Below, one piece after another: positions 1 to 8,575 of a stretch of 64,000 nucleotides of DNA. The notes under the pieces were generated by a model. That model saw only the letters and a program-made list of their open reading frames with translations. It did no database searches and had not been told where the DNA came from. The stretch lies in assembly GCA_937951625.1 (NCBI GenBank), contig CALFBP010000049.1, positions 1-64,000 of the forward strand, read 5' to 3'. How positions within the stretch are numbered: the first letter of the stretch is position 1; every line of letters starts with the position of its first letter. A program made the translations under genes and the position numbers. Source of the DNA: an uncultured Thermoguttaceae bacterium (lineage in GTDB: Bacteria; Planctomycetota; Planctomycetia; Pirellulales; Thermoguttaceae).

Positions 1-477
1 AGTTACTACTTGGATTGCAAACAGGTAACGCTCGATCCGAGCGGCGCTCGCCTTGTGGCGGAGGGCATTCTCGATTTGCTCGTCGAGGGCGACTGGCCTC
101 AGGCGATCGGCGGGATGGCCATCGGGGCCGACCCGATAACCGCCGCCGTGGTCACGATGTCCGCCGTGCGGGGAACCCCCCTCCGCGGCTTCATGATCCG
201 CAAAGAGTCGAAAGGCCATGGCACGAACCAGTTTGTCGAGGGGCCCGTCTGCCCGGGAGAACACGTCGTAATCGTCGAGGACGTCGTCACGACAGGGGGA
301 TCGTCGTTGGCGGCAATCGAACGCGCCGAGGGATATGGATTGATCGTCACGCGGGTCATCGGGATCGTGGACCGTCTAGAAGGCGGAGCACAGGCTTTCG
401 CGCAACGAGGACTGCCATTCGCGAGTCTATTTTCCATTCGCGATTTCGGCCTCAATCCGCCCGAGCTACCTGATTAA
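1..477 (+). CDS. pyrE: Orotate phosphoribosyltransferase, 3' part (5' end outside window)
   Basis: Catalyses orotate + PRPP to OMP in pyrimidine synthesis in the cytoplasm. The frame is open from base 1, and the first residues read SYYLDCKQVTLDPSG, which matches the internal family motif (YxxDxKxVTLxPxG). The true start therefore lies upstream of the window, and the TTG at position 10 is not a start. The PRPP-binding loop is visible as VVIVEDVVTTGGSS, and a KxxxKxHG-type loop as RKESKGHG. About 158 residues are present, against a usual length near 180-210, so only the N-terminal substrate-entry part is missing. It ends in TAA; the next gene starts about 220 bases later, so it is probably not in the same operon as glgA. 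Confidence 0.9.
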   Translation, partial: SYYLDCKQVTLDPSGARLVAEGILDLLVEGDWPQAIGGMAIGADPITAAVVTMSAVRGTPLRGFMIRKESKGHGTNQFVEGPVCPGEHVVIVEDVVTTGGSSLAAIERAEGYGLIVTRVIGIVDRLEGGAQAFAQRGLPFASLFSIRDFGLNPPELPD

Positions 478-696
478 TCCACGCAACATGTTTCTTCAAG
501 GTGAGGGAAAAATCCTCCGCGCTTACGCAAGACATCCTAATCCCAACTTTACAAAGTAAAATTGTATTGAAAATTGAAATAGGTCCGGCACACGAACCAG
601 ACGCGACCAAGAGGGAAAGGCTCTCCTCCCCGCGCCGGTTCGCGTTGCCCTATGACCTGTTGAACTCAGAGCTTCCTCGTGGGGGGGGCTTCGCAC

Positions 697-2181
697 GTGA
701 AAATCCTAATGGCCACCAGCGAAGCGGTTCCGTTCGCCAAGACCGGCGGTCTGGCCGACGTCTGCGGCGCGCTGCCAATCGAGCTGGCCCGGCAAGGTCA
801 TGAGATCGCGGTCATGCTCCCGGCCTATCGCCAGACTCGCTACTGCGGTCTCCCCATCGAGCCACTAGGCATCGAGTTCATCGTTCCCATCGGCAGCAAG
901 ACCGTGCCAGGGCGCTTGTTACGGAGCCGCTTGCCAGAAAGCAACGTGCCGGTCTACTTAGTCCAACAGGACGACTACTACGATCGGCCTGAATTATATC
1001 GTAAAGACGGGGAGGATTATCCCGACAACTGTGAACGATTCGTGTTTTTCTGTCGGGCAGTACTCGAGACAGTGCGGCTGTTGGAAATGGACTTGGACGT
1101 GATCCACGCCCACGATTGGCAAACGGGCCTCGTGCCAGCCTATCTGAACATCGAGTATCGCTCCCTACCGCGTTATCATCGGATCGTCACGCTGTTGACG
1201 ATCCACAACATCGGGTACCAAGGCAACTTCTGGCACTGGGACATGCTTTTGACGGGTTTGGATTGGAAATACTTCAATTGGCGGCAGATGGAGTTCTACG
1301 GCCATTTGAATCTGCTTAAAACGGGGATCGTGTTCGCCGATGCGATCACCACCGTCAGCCCACGTTACGCGGAGGAGATTCAAACGCCGGAGTTCGGCCG
1401 CGGCTTGGAGGGGGTGCTCCAGCATCGGCGCGACGTTTTGACTGGAATCCTCAACGGGATCGACCATCGCGTCTGGAACCCAGCTACCGACAAGTTCCTA
1501 CCCACTACCTATACAGCCGAAACGGTTTTACAAGGCAAGGCGATCTGCAAAGCGGCGTTGCAGCGGGAGCTGGGCCTACCGGAGCGGCCTGAAACGCCGC
1601 TGGTCGCCAGCATCGGCCGCCTGGACGATCAAAAAGGCTTCGATCTGATCGCCCAAGTGATTTCCGAATGGGTGGGACAGCATGAAGTTCAATGGGTGAT
1701 CTTGGGCAAAGGCGAACCCAAATACCACGAACGCTTCGCCGAGATGGCTCGCCGCTGGCCTGATCGGTTGGCCGTGCGACTCGAGTTTTCCGATCCCCTC
1801 GCTCACCGCATCGAGGCCGGGGCCGACATCTTTCTGATGCCCAGCCGCTACGAGCCTTGTGGCTTGAACCAGATGTACAGCCTCCGTTACGGTACGGTTC
1901 CGGTGGTGCGTGAGACGGGCGGATTGGCCGACACGATCGTGGACACGACGCCTGCCACGCTGGCCGACGGCACGGCGAACGGTTTCAGTTTTCGAGAGGA
2001 CAGCGCGGCTGCTTTGGCCGACGCCCTTTGGCGTGCTCTCGATGCGTACCACCGCCCCGATGTCTGGTCGCAGCTTATCGCCACCGGCATGGCGCAGGAT
2101 TGGTCCTGGGCCCGAAGCGCGCGGCAATACGAGGCCGTCTACCAACAAACCCTTGCCCGCGCGCAAACGCGCAGTTCGTAA
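697..2181 (+). CDS. glgA: Glycogen synthase (ADP-glucose type, GT5)
   Basis: Adds glucose from ADP-glucose to growing alpha-1,4-glucan. The N-terminal GT5 signature KTGGLADV begins at about residue 15. DVIHAHDWQ and TIHNIGYQG follow in the first Rossmann domain. In the second, SRYEPCGLNQMYSLRYGTVPVV and TGGLADT form the nucleotide-sugar site. The length (494 aa) is normal for the family. I chose the GTG at 697 because it gives the family N-terminus VKILMATSE; an in-frame GTG at 679 would only add MGGASH. The G-run just upstream may serve as a weak ribosome-binding site. The next gene on the same strand is a GH57 glucan enzyme, which fits a glycogen role. Confidence 0.93.
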   Translation: MKILMATSEAVPFAKTGGLADVCGALPIELARQGHEIAVMLPAYRQTRYCGLPIEPLGIEFIVPIGSKTVPGRLLRSRLPESNVPVYLVQQDDYYDRPELYRKDGEDYPDNCERFVFFCRAVLETVRLLEMDLDVIHAHDWQTGLVPAYLNIEYRSLPRYHRIVTLLTIHNIGYQGNFWHWDMLLTGLDWKYFNWRQMEFYGHLNLLKTGIVFADAITTVSPRYAEEIQTPEFGRGLEGVLQHRRDVLTGILNGIDHRVWNPATDKFLPTTYTAETVLQGKAICKAALQRELGLPERPETPLVASIGRLDDQKGFDLIAQVISEWVGQHEVQWVILGKGEPKYHERFAEMARRWPDRLAVRLEFSDPLAHRIEAGADIFLMPSRYEPCGLNQMYSLRYGTVPVVRETGGLADTIVDTTPATLADGTANGFSFREDSAAALADALWRALDAYHRPDVWSQLIATGMAQDWSWARSARQYEAVYQQTLARAQTRSS

Positions 2182-2731
2182 CGGCATACCGCAACCCCGC
2201 ACTCTCCACGCTGCGCAGGCTTCGCATTTTCTCCCCATGCGTCGCTTCGGGCATGGCTTATTCGAACGATCTGCTCCCGCCCCAATCGACACAGTGGCCA
2301 GAAGCGTTATGATTGATTAGTGGGGCATCGCCCGAACGTTCGGCCGCCCCTGCGCGAGAGAACAAGCTTTCGCAATCGGCATGTGCTAGGGCTTGGGCAG
2401 TTGTCCGCCACGGTGTTATGGGACGAGGTAATCTCTGTGTCACGACTCAGGGATGCGAAACTTTGCCTAGTTTTCCGTTGCCCGGGAGTAGGATTGCTTG
2501 TTCGCAAAGTTTTCCGCGTAGGTGAAGTGGATAAACTAGGACGTGGCTGCCGATAAAGTGAATGCTTCCACGGAGGAAAACGGCAACCGGAGTGCCTGAT
2601 GCCCGAAATAGGAAAACTTGGTCGGCTGCTCAAGAGTTCGTGGCCGCCCCGCCAGTGAAACAAAGCGTTGGCGACGCGATTGCACCCTCTCGACGCAGAC
2701 AGCACCCCTCCAGATTGAACCAGCAACCTCC
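2182..2731 (+). other. 550-base gap between glgA and the GH57 gene
   Basis: No convincing gene is present: open frames in all six readings are short and have no recognisable family features. The one notable element is the 12-base perfect palindrome at 2332-2343, listed separately. No T-rich terminator was found after glgA. The GH57 gene may have its own promoter here, but I could not fix one. Confidence 0.5.
2322..2349. repeat. Palindrome with complementary flanks (possible operator or hairpin)
   Basis: CCGAACGTTCGG at 2332-2343 is a perfect 12-base palindrome. It is flanked by GGGG on the left and CCCC on the right, so the whole can fold as a longer imperfect stem. No T-tract follows, so it is a poor intrinsic terminator. 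Its position between glgA and the GH57 gene would suit an operator or a processing hairpin. Confidence 0.35.
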
Positions 2732-4906
2732 ATGGCCAAGAATATCCGCTTTGCAATCCTTCTGCACAACCACCAACCGGTAGGTAATTTCGAACACGTT
2801 TTCGAGCAGGCTTATCAAGACAGCTATTTGCCGTTTCTCGACGTGTTCTCGGACTCGCGGTACGAGGCGATTCGCATCTCGCTCCATGTGAGCGGCCCTT
2901 TGATGGAATGGCTCGATGCCTGCCACCCCGATTACGTCGATCGCTTGGCGGACCTGGTGGCCCGAGGTCGGTTGGAGATCATCGGCGGGGCCTTTTATGA
3001 GCCGATTTTAGCGATGATTCCCTCGCGCGATCGCGTGGGACAAATTCGCAGTTACACGCGCTGGCTGGAGAACCGCCTGGGGGCGACCATCCGCGGCCTC
3101 TGGGTGCCGGAGCGGGTTTGGGAGCAGGCCTTCACACGAGATCTGGCGGACGCGGGCGTCGAGTATACGGTGTTGGATGACTTCCATTTCAAGAACGCCG
3201 GATTGACCGACGGGGAGCTCTACGGCGGGTATTTGACGGAGGACGAGGGTCGCGTCCTCACCGTGTTCCCAGGCAGCGAGCGCCTTCGCTACACGATCCC
3301 CTTCGCCGATCCGCAGGAAACCATCCAGCATCTGGACCGCATGGCCCAGGACCATCCCAACGCGGTGGCGGTGTTTGGCGACGACGGCGAAAAGTTCGGC
3401 ACTTGGCCGGAAACCAAGAAGCACGTGTACACCGACCGCTGGCTGGAACGGTTTTTCGACGCCTTGCTCGCCCATCGCGAGTGGATTCAATTGAGCACTT
3501 TGGCCGAGGTAGCCGACAACGTCCCGCCGCTCGGCAAGGTCTATTTACCGGACAGTAGTTATCGCGAAATGACCGAATGGGCGCTGCCGGTCCGACAGCA
3601 GGAGCAGTACGAGCAGATCGTTCGCGAAATGCAGCACGACCCGCGCTGGCCGATCCTCCGGCAGTTCGTCCGCGGCGGTTACTGGCGGAACTTCAAGGCC
3701 AAATATCCCGAATCGAACGAGATGTACGCCCGGATGATGAGCGTCAGTGGGCGGTTGGCGGCGGCGGAGGAGTCGGGCCATGAGGGTGAACTGATCGAGC
3801 AGGCCCGCACGGAGCTGTACCGCGCGCAATGCAATTGCAGCTATTGGCACGGGGCCTTCGGCGGCATCTATCTTCCCCACCTCCGCAATGCGGTCTACCA
3901 CCACTTGATCGCCGCCGACAATCTGCTGGACCAGGCCACGCGGCCACAGGGCGAGTGGGTCGAGGCCAAAGTCGACGACTACAACTTCGACGCCCGACAG
4001 GAAGTCCAGCTCGCCAACGACAAACTCCTGACGTTCCTGGCGCCGGCGGCCGGGGGCCAAATGTACGAGCTGGATTGCCGCGCCATCCGACTTAATTTGT
4101 TGGCGACCCTCGCCCGCCGCCCGGAGGCCTACCATCGCAAGGTCGCCGCCGGGGCAAATCAAGGCCACGGCCAGGTGGCAAGCATCCACGACCGCGTGGT
4201 CTTCAAGCAAGAGGGCCTCGACCGCCTTTTGCAATACGATCAGCACTTGCGCAAAAGCCTGTTGGACCACTTCTTCGATGACAACGCCTCGTTGGATCAG
4301 GTCGCCCGCGGCCAGGCGGTGGAACATGGCGACTTCCTCGCCGGGGTCTACGAGGCCCGCGTCCGCCGCAACCCCGACCGCATTCAAGTCTTGATGGTCC
4401 GCGAGGGCTACGCTGCGGGGGAACGGGTGAAGATCAGCAAAGGCGTGACGCTCAACGCCGGCAGCCCAATGCTCGAAATCGCCTATCTGCTCGAAGGATT
4501 GCCGCGCGATCGGGCCCTACACTTCGGCGTCGAGTTCAATTTCGCTGGGTTGCCAGCCGGCGCCGACGATCGCTACTTCCACGACCTCGAACAGCGTCGC
4601 CTCGGCCAATTGGGGACCGCCTTGAACCTGACCGACGTTCGCGGTCTAGGATTGACCGACGAGTGGCTGGGAATCGACGTGCGACTGAAGCTTTCAAAGC
4701 CCACCCACTTCTGGACGTATCCCGTCGCCACGGTCAGCCAGTCCGAAGGTGGCTTCGAGCTGGTCCATCAATCTGTGTGCGTGATCCCTCACTGGTTCGT
4801 CGTTCCCGACGACGAAGGTCGCTGGAGCGTCACCATGGCGCTCGCCTTGGACACGCGACTTGCCGAGAGCCGGATGCCTGCCGCGGCCTGTGCCGCGACC
4901 GTTTGA
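2732..4906 (+). CDS. Glycoside hydrolase family 57 alpha-amylase / 4-alpha-glucanotransferase
   Basis: Cytoplasmic enzyme of alpha-glucan breakdown or rearrangement. The GH57 N-terminal barrel starts with ILLHNHQPVGNF (residues 9-20). The motif WVPERVWEQ (124-132) carries the likely nucleophile E127, and FGDDGEKFG (215-223) carries the acid/base Asp. The C-terminal half fits the DUF1925/DUF1926 beta-sandwich regions of the 4-alpha-glucanotransferase subgroup. Length is 724 aa and there is no signal peptide. I chose the ATG at 2732, which gives MAKNIRFAILLHNHQP; longer upstream frames add unrelated sequence. It lies downstream of glgA and probably works on the glycogen that GlgA makes. Amylase and glucanotransferase activity cannot be told apart from sequence alone. 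Confidence 0.88.
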   Translation: MAKNIRFAILLHNHQPVGNFEHVFEQAYQDSYLPFLDVFSDSRYEAIRISLHVSGPLMEWLDACHPDYVDRLADLVARGRLEIIGGAFYEPILAMIPSRDRVGQIRSYTRWLENRLGATIRGLWVPERVWEQAFTRDLADAGVEYTVLDDFHFKNAGLTDGELYGGYLTEDEGRVLTVFPGSERLRYTIPFADPQETIQHLDRMAQDHPNAVAVFGDDGEKFGTWPETKKHVYTDRWLERFFDALLAHREWIQLSTLAEVADNVPPLGKVYLPDSSYREMTEWALPVRQQEQYEQIVREMQHDPRWPILRQFVRGGYWRNFKAKYPESNEMYARMMSVSGRLAAAEESGHEGELIEQARTELYRAQCNCSYWHGAFGGIYLPHLRNAVYHHLIAADNLLDQATRPQGEWVEAKVDDYNFDARQEVQLANDKLLTFLAPAAGGQMYELDCRAIRLNLLATLARRPEAYHRKVAAGANQGHGQVASIHDRVVFKQEGLDRLLQYDQHLRKSLLDHFFDDNASLDQVARGQAVEHGDFLAGVYEARVRRNPDRIQVLMVREGYAAGERVKISKGVTLNAGSPMLEIAYLLEGLPRDRALHFGVEFNFAGLPAGADDRYFHDLEQRRLGQLGTALNLTDVRGLGLTDEWLGIDVRLKLSKPTHFWTYPVATVSQSEGGFELVHQSVCVIPHWFVVPDDEGRWSVTMALALDTRLAESRMPAAACAATV

Positions 4907-4953
4907 CGCAGTCCTGAAAAAAGCCCTGCAAAAGACTCCAACCCCCTTGGCGA

Positions 4954-6372
4954 TCAGCTTTGGGGAAAACCGAAATACGCGGCCGCGTTGCGGTAGCAAA
5001 TGTCCCGCACCATTTCGCCAATCAGCGAGAAATCGCGGGGCGCCAGCCCCTGCTCCATTTCCGTGCCCAGCAGGTTGCAGAGGATTCGGCGGAAATACTC
5101 GTGCCGGGTGTAGGAAAGGAAGGATCGGCTGTCGGTGACCATACCCACGAAGCGGCTCAACAGCCCGTGGTTGGCCAACGTCCGCATTTGGCGTTCCATG
5201 CCGTCTTTCTGATCGAGAAACCACCAGCCGCTGCCCCACTGCATCTTGCCCGGCGTCGTCCCATCCTGAAAATTGCCGATCATCGTAGCAAACACTTCGT
5301 TGTCGGCGGGGTTGAGGTTGTAGAGGATCGTCTTGGCCAGCCGGCCGTCGCGGTCCAGCCGGTCGAGGAAAGCGGCCAAAGGCCGTGCCACGGGAAGATC
5401 GCCGATGGAATCGAAGCCCGTATCAGGACCGAGGGCGCGGAACATCCGCGTGTTGTTGTTCCGCATGGCCCCGATATGGAACTGTTGGACCCAGCCTTTC
5501 GCCCAATCCATCACGGCTAGCTCGTAGAGCAAGGCCGATTTGAACTTAACGCGTTCTTCACCATCCAGCTCCCGACCAACGCGGAGTTTGGCAAACGCGG
5601 CTTGCACCTCGCTCTGCGTATAGTCCGCGGCGTACATCGTATCGAGGCCGTGGTCTGAAACACGGCAACCGTGGGCGTGGAAGAAATCATGCCGCCGCGC
5701 CAACGCTTCGAGCAAACTCGCGTAGTCCCGAATTTCCAACGAAGCGGCCTCGCCCAACCGATCGACCCAGGCATTGAACTGGTCCACGGACTCCACGGCG
5801 ATCGCGCGGTCCGGGCGAAAAGTCGGGAACACACGGACGGGGAAGGCAGGGTCCGCGGCCAAGGCGGCGTGCCAGGCGAGGTTGTCGGTCGGATCGTCCG
5901 TGGTGCAGACCACGGCCACGCCCATTCGCCGCAAAATCCCGCGGCACGAAAACCCCTCGCTGGCCAACAGGGCGTTGCACTCGTCCCAAATTCCTTGGGC
6001 CGTCTCCGGACCGAGCAAGCGATCGCGAATTCCGAACGGGCGATACAGTTCCAGGTGCGTCCAATGGTACAGCGGGTTGCCAATTGTTTTCGGCACGGTC
6101 CGCGACCAGGCGAGAAACTTCTCCCAGTCCGAGGCGTCGCCTGTGCAGAAACGCTCCGGTTCGCCGTTGGCCCGCATCGCCCGCCACTTGTAATGATCGC
6201 CGTGCAACCAGATTTCGGCCAGGTTGGCGAAACGATGATCCTCGGCGATCTGCCGAGGGGGCAAATGACAATGAAAATCCAGAATCGGCAGAGGCTCGGC
6301 GTACTCGTGATAGAGGCGGACTGCCGCTGGATTCTGGAGCAAAAAGTCGTCGGTGATGAACACGTCGGCCAT
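4954..6372 (-). CDS. uxaC: Glucuronate (uronate) isomerase
   Basis: Converts D-glucuronate to D-fructuronate and D-galacturonate to D-tagaturonate, the first step of hexuronate breakdown. Hallmarks: the N-terminus MADVFITDDFLL, the metal-site DFHCHLPP near residue 38, WLHGDHYKWRAMR, and the C-terminal SRSFLSYTRHEYFRRILC. At 472 aa it matches the family length. Start chosen at 6372 (MADVF...); longer upstream readings run into the preceding gene. It begins 5 bases after that gene stops, so the two are surely one operon. The operon leader carries a candidate attenuator. It ends convergently, 47 bases from the GH57 gene. No uxuA, uxuB or kdg genes are in view. Confidence 0.95.
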   Translation of the reverse strand: MADVFITDDFLLQNPAAVRLYHEYAEPLPILDFHCHLPPRQIAEDHRFANLAEIWLHGDHYKWRAMRANGEPERFCTGDASDWEKFLAWSRTVPKTIGNPLYHWTHLELYRPFGIRDRLLGPETAQGIWDECNALLASEGFSCRGILRRMGVAVVCTTDDPTDNLAWHAALAADPAFPVRVFPTFRPDRAIAVESVDQFNAWVDRLGEAASLEIRDYASLLEALARRHDFFHAHGCRVSDHGLDTMYAADYTQSEVQAAFAKLRVGRELDGEERVKFKSALLYELAVMDWAKGWVQQFHIGAMRNNNTRMFRALGPDTGFDSIGDLPVARPLAAFLDRLDRDGRLAKTILYNLNPADNEVFATMIGNFQDGTTPGKMQWGSGWWFLDQKDGMERQMRTLANHGLLSRFVGMVTDSRSFLSYTRHEYFRRILCNLLGTEMEQGLAPRDFSLIGEMVRDICYRNAAAYFGFPQS

Positions 6373-6377
6373 GTTGA

Positions 6378-7136
6378 TCAAGTTCCCAAAGGCGGATCGG
6401 CCGCCGCGAACTCGGCGAAACATCCGGCGGCGACCTGAAGGTCGTTGCTTCGTTCCAGAAACACGCCCCGCACGCGAGACCGCAGCATGACGCCTTTTTC
6501 CAAACGTTCGGCAAACAAGCGGTGACGCGTGCGAAACAGGGTTGCTTGCTCGCGCGACCCTGCCGCAGTGCTGCCTTGGCCGTCCGCCGGATGCACCATT
6601 TCCACGTAGCTGAACGGAGTTCGCGCGAGGCGCGCCACGAACACGCCCGGGCCGTTTGCCCCGATCACCCGATCCTCGCCCAAGACCTTGCACGACTCAA
6701 AGCGGGCCGCGGCAGCGTTCGCCAACATGAAAACCTCGTCGGCGGCCACGCAACTGCCCAAGGCCAACTCCGGCCAGCTCTCCAAGAGCGCGGTGCGGAC
6801 CGAGGCGATCACGTCCACGCCGGCGACGATTCCGCGCTGGCTGTCCACAGGGATCGCGCGCCAAACCACTTCGACAAAAACAGGCCACTCGACCGATTCG
6901 GGATAATGAGCGATCAAGTCCCGCCCGCGGGCGTGACACTCGACGGGAACGCGATCCCGCGGTTCGGCAGCATGGGGCAGCAGCAGCCCTAACAACGACG
7001 CATCGTCCAGCGAGTGAGCCATCAACTGCACGCCACAGAGGCCACGGTCCGGGCGATTTAGGAAGACCTCGGCCCGAAAACTTGCCTCGTCCCACTGCGC
7101 GCGGCGATCGACAATTGCCCAAAGCGGTTCACTCAT
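6378..7136 (-). CDS. Protein of unknown function, first gene of the uxaC operon
   Basis: I do not recognise this family. It is a 252-aa soluble-looking protein with no signal peptide, membrane segment or repeat. Start chosen at the ATG at 7136 (MSEPLWAIVDRRAQW), because upstream of it lies a transcription-terminator-like hairpin; the longer reading from 7226 would translate through that structure. It stops 5 bases before uxaC starts, so co-translation is likely. The tight pairing suggests a role in uronate use (an accessory enzyme, sensor or sugar-binding protein), but this rests on position only. Confidence 0.8.
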   Translation of the reverse strand: MSEPLWAIVDRRAQWDEASFRAEVFLNRPDRGLCGVQLMAHSLDDASLLGLLLPHAAEPRDRVPVECHARGRDLIAHYPESVEWPVFVEVVWRAIPVDSQRGIVAGVDVIASVRTALLESWPELALGSCVAADEVFMLANAAAARFESCKVLGEDRVIGANGPGVFVARLARTPFSYVEMVHPADGQGSTAAGSREQATLFRTRHRLFAERLEKGVMLRSRVRGVFLERSNDLQVAAGCFAEFAAADPPLGT

Positions 7137-7151
7137 GCCCCATATCCAAAC

Positions 7152-7191
7152 AAAAAACCCCGCCGCTCGCAACCAGGGCGAAACGGCGGGG
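7152..7191 (-). terminator. Strong intrinsic terminator inside the leader of the uxaC operon (attenuator candidate)
   Basis: On the minus strand CCCCGCCG (7191-7184) pairs with CGGCGGGG (7165-7158). The inner bases TTCGC and GCGAG extend the stem to about 13 pairs, with one bulged T and a 7-base loop. Six T residues (7157-7152) follow at once. This is a textbook Rho-independent terminator on the minus strand only. It sits 15 bases upstream of the first start codon and downstream of a good minus-strand promoter, so it would stop the operon's own transcript before the genes. Confidence 0.7.
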
Positions 7192-7219
7192 CCGGAACAG
7201 AGAAGAGGCCACTTCACGA

Positions 7220-7243
7220 CCTGCACGCCCCAGGCGTTGCAGG
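7220..7243 (-). promoter_or_regulatory. Upstream leader hairpin of the uxaC operon
   Basis: On the minus strand CCTGC-A-ACGCC, a TGG loop, then GGCGT-GCAGG form a 10-pair stem with one bulged A. It lies between the promoter (7294-7321) and the terminator hairpin (7191-7152). A second stable structure in such a short leader suggests a regulatory RNA or protein-binding element. I do not recognise it as a known riboswitch class. Confidence 0.45.
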
Positions 7244-7293
7244 ATTCGTCAGGAAAACAGGCTTGCTCGGCAAACCGGTCTTCACAACGTCAC

Positions 7294-7321
7294 ATAATAC
7301 CACTATCGGCGCTTTTGTCTA
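7294..7321 (-). promoter_or_regulatory. Sigma-70-like promoter for the uxaC operon
   Basis: Read on the minus strand: -35 TAGACA (7321-7316), a 16-base spacer, and -10 TATTAT (7299-7294). Both boxes match consensus at 5 of 6 positions. Transcription would start near 7287 and give a leader of about 150 bases holding two hairpins ahead of the ATG at 7136. Confidence 0.55.
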
Positions 7322-7476
7322 TAGTTTTGCGCCCGCAAATTCGCGACTTTTCCCCGTATGATACTAGGGAGCTGTTTAATCCTCCCGCATAATGAGGAAA
7401 ACCCTCAGAGCCATCGAGTTGTCACCGATTGCACCTTGAGGTTTCGACGTGATCGGTACCGGCCGGTTGTACATCC

Positions 7477-8298
7477 ATGGCTTCGCCGTATAATCCACTC
7501 GTGCCCAATTACTTGGAAGTCTGCGAATTGGCGGTACGACGGGCGGGAGCGGTGCTCCGCGACCAGTTTGGCCGCATCCATGCGCGCCAAAAAGGCCCGC
7601 GTGATCTGGTCACCGAGGCCGACTTGGCTGCTCAGGAAGTCGTGCGTGCAACCCTTCACGAGGCCTTCCCGACCCACGTCCTTGTCGGCGAGGAGGATCC
7701 GCATCCAAATCTTAACTCATATTCAGAAAATGACTTCCGATGGATCGTAGACCCTTTGGACGGTACCACGAACTATGTCCACAGGATTCCCTTCTGTTGC
7801 GTCTCGCTCGCCTTAGAGCATCGTAGTCAATTGCTGGTCGGTGCGATCTTCAATCCCTTTTTGGACGAATGTTTTACGGCGGCGGCCGGTCAAGGCGCGG
7901 CCCTGAATGGATCACCGATTCAAGTGAGCCAAACTCGCGGACTTTCGGAGGCCCTGATAGCGGCCGGTTTTCCCGCCGCGGTATCTATTGAATCCCCCGA
8001 TCTTAAGGTTTTCAATGAGGTCGTAGTCCGCTGCCAGGGAGTGCGCCGAACCGGTTCGGCAGCTTTGAATCTGGCTTACGTCGCCGCAGGCCGGTTTGAT
8101 GGGGCTTGGGCGTGTACCACAAAAGTTTGGGATAGTGCGGCCGGGTTCCTAATGATTCGGGAAGCTGGCGGAGTTGCGAGTTCCCTGTCGGGGGAAGAGG
8201 TTTCCCTGCCCGAGGGGCCTTTCGTGGTGGCAGCAACCGCCGATCTCCAGCGAGAGCTGGTCACAATCGTCCAGAAATCCCTGCTTATCGGGCAGTGA
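7477..8298 (+). CDS. Inositol monophosphatase family protein
   Basis: Mg-dependent phosphatase of the IMPase/SuhB/FBPase superfamily. Visible motifs: the metal-binding GEED (71-74), the hallmark DPLDGTTN (92-99) and the C-terminal motif WDSAAG (218-223). The 273-aa length is typical of IMPase proteins. The substrate could be inositol-1-phosphate, histidinol phosphate or another sugar phosphate; sequence alone does not decide. It starts at ATG 7477 and is divergent from the uxaC operon, sharing its 340-base upstream region. No operon partner: 277 bases separate it from the next gene, which is unrelated. Confidence 0.88.
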   Translation: MASPYNPLVPNYLEVCELAVRRAGAVLRDQFGRIHARQKGPRDLVTEADLAAQEVVRATLHEAFPTHVLVGEEDPHPNLNSYSENDFRWIVDPLDGTTNYVHRIPFCCVSLALEHRSQLLVGAIFNPFLDECFTAAAGQGAALNGSPIQVSQTRGLSEALIAAGFPAAVSIESPDLKVFNEVVVRCQGVRRTGSAALNLAYVAAGRFDGAWACTTKVWDSAAGFLMIREAGGVASSLSGEEVSLPEGPFVVAATADLQRELVTIVQKSLLIGQ

Positions 8299-8575
8299 CT
8301 CCGCGGAGATTTCCAGGTTTCCACGAAACAAATTCTTCAAGTGGCCCGGAAAACCAGGTAAACTGGAAGGATAATTCTTTTCAGGGGATTGGTCCTTCGG
8401 AACGCCAATTCGACACGATCCTGGCTCGGTTCCTGCAACGGATGTTGGGAGTTTCTGGGTCCTTGGCTCGGTGTCAGAGATCGCACGCCTCAGATTCGTG
8501 CCAACGAGCGATTGACTAGGGTCGGGTGGTGGAACGGCCTTTTGCTGGCGGTGGGTTTTCGGGTTTAGCGCAGCA

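Noticed and set aside
10-477. TTG at position 10 as the start of pyrE
   Set aside because: The frame is open to base 1 and the residues before it continue the orotate phosphoribosyltransferase motif, so the gene begins outside the window.
7137-7226. Longer reading of the uxaC-operon first gene from 7226
   Set aside because: It would run through the terminator hairpin and T-tract, and the ATG at 7136 gives a normal soluble start.
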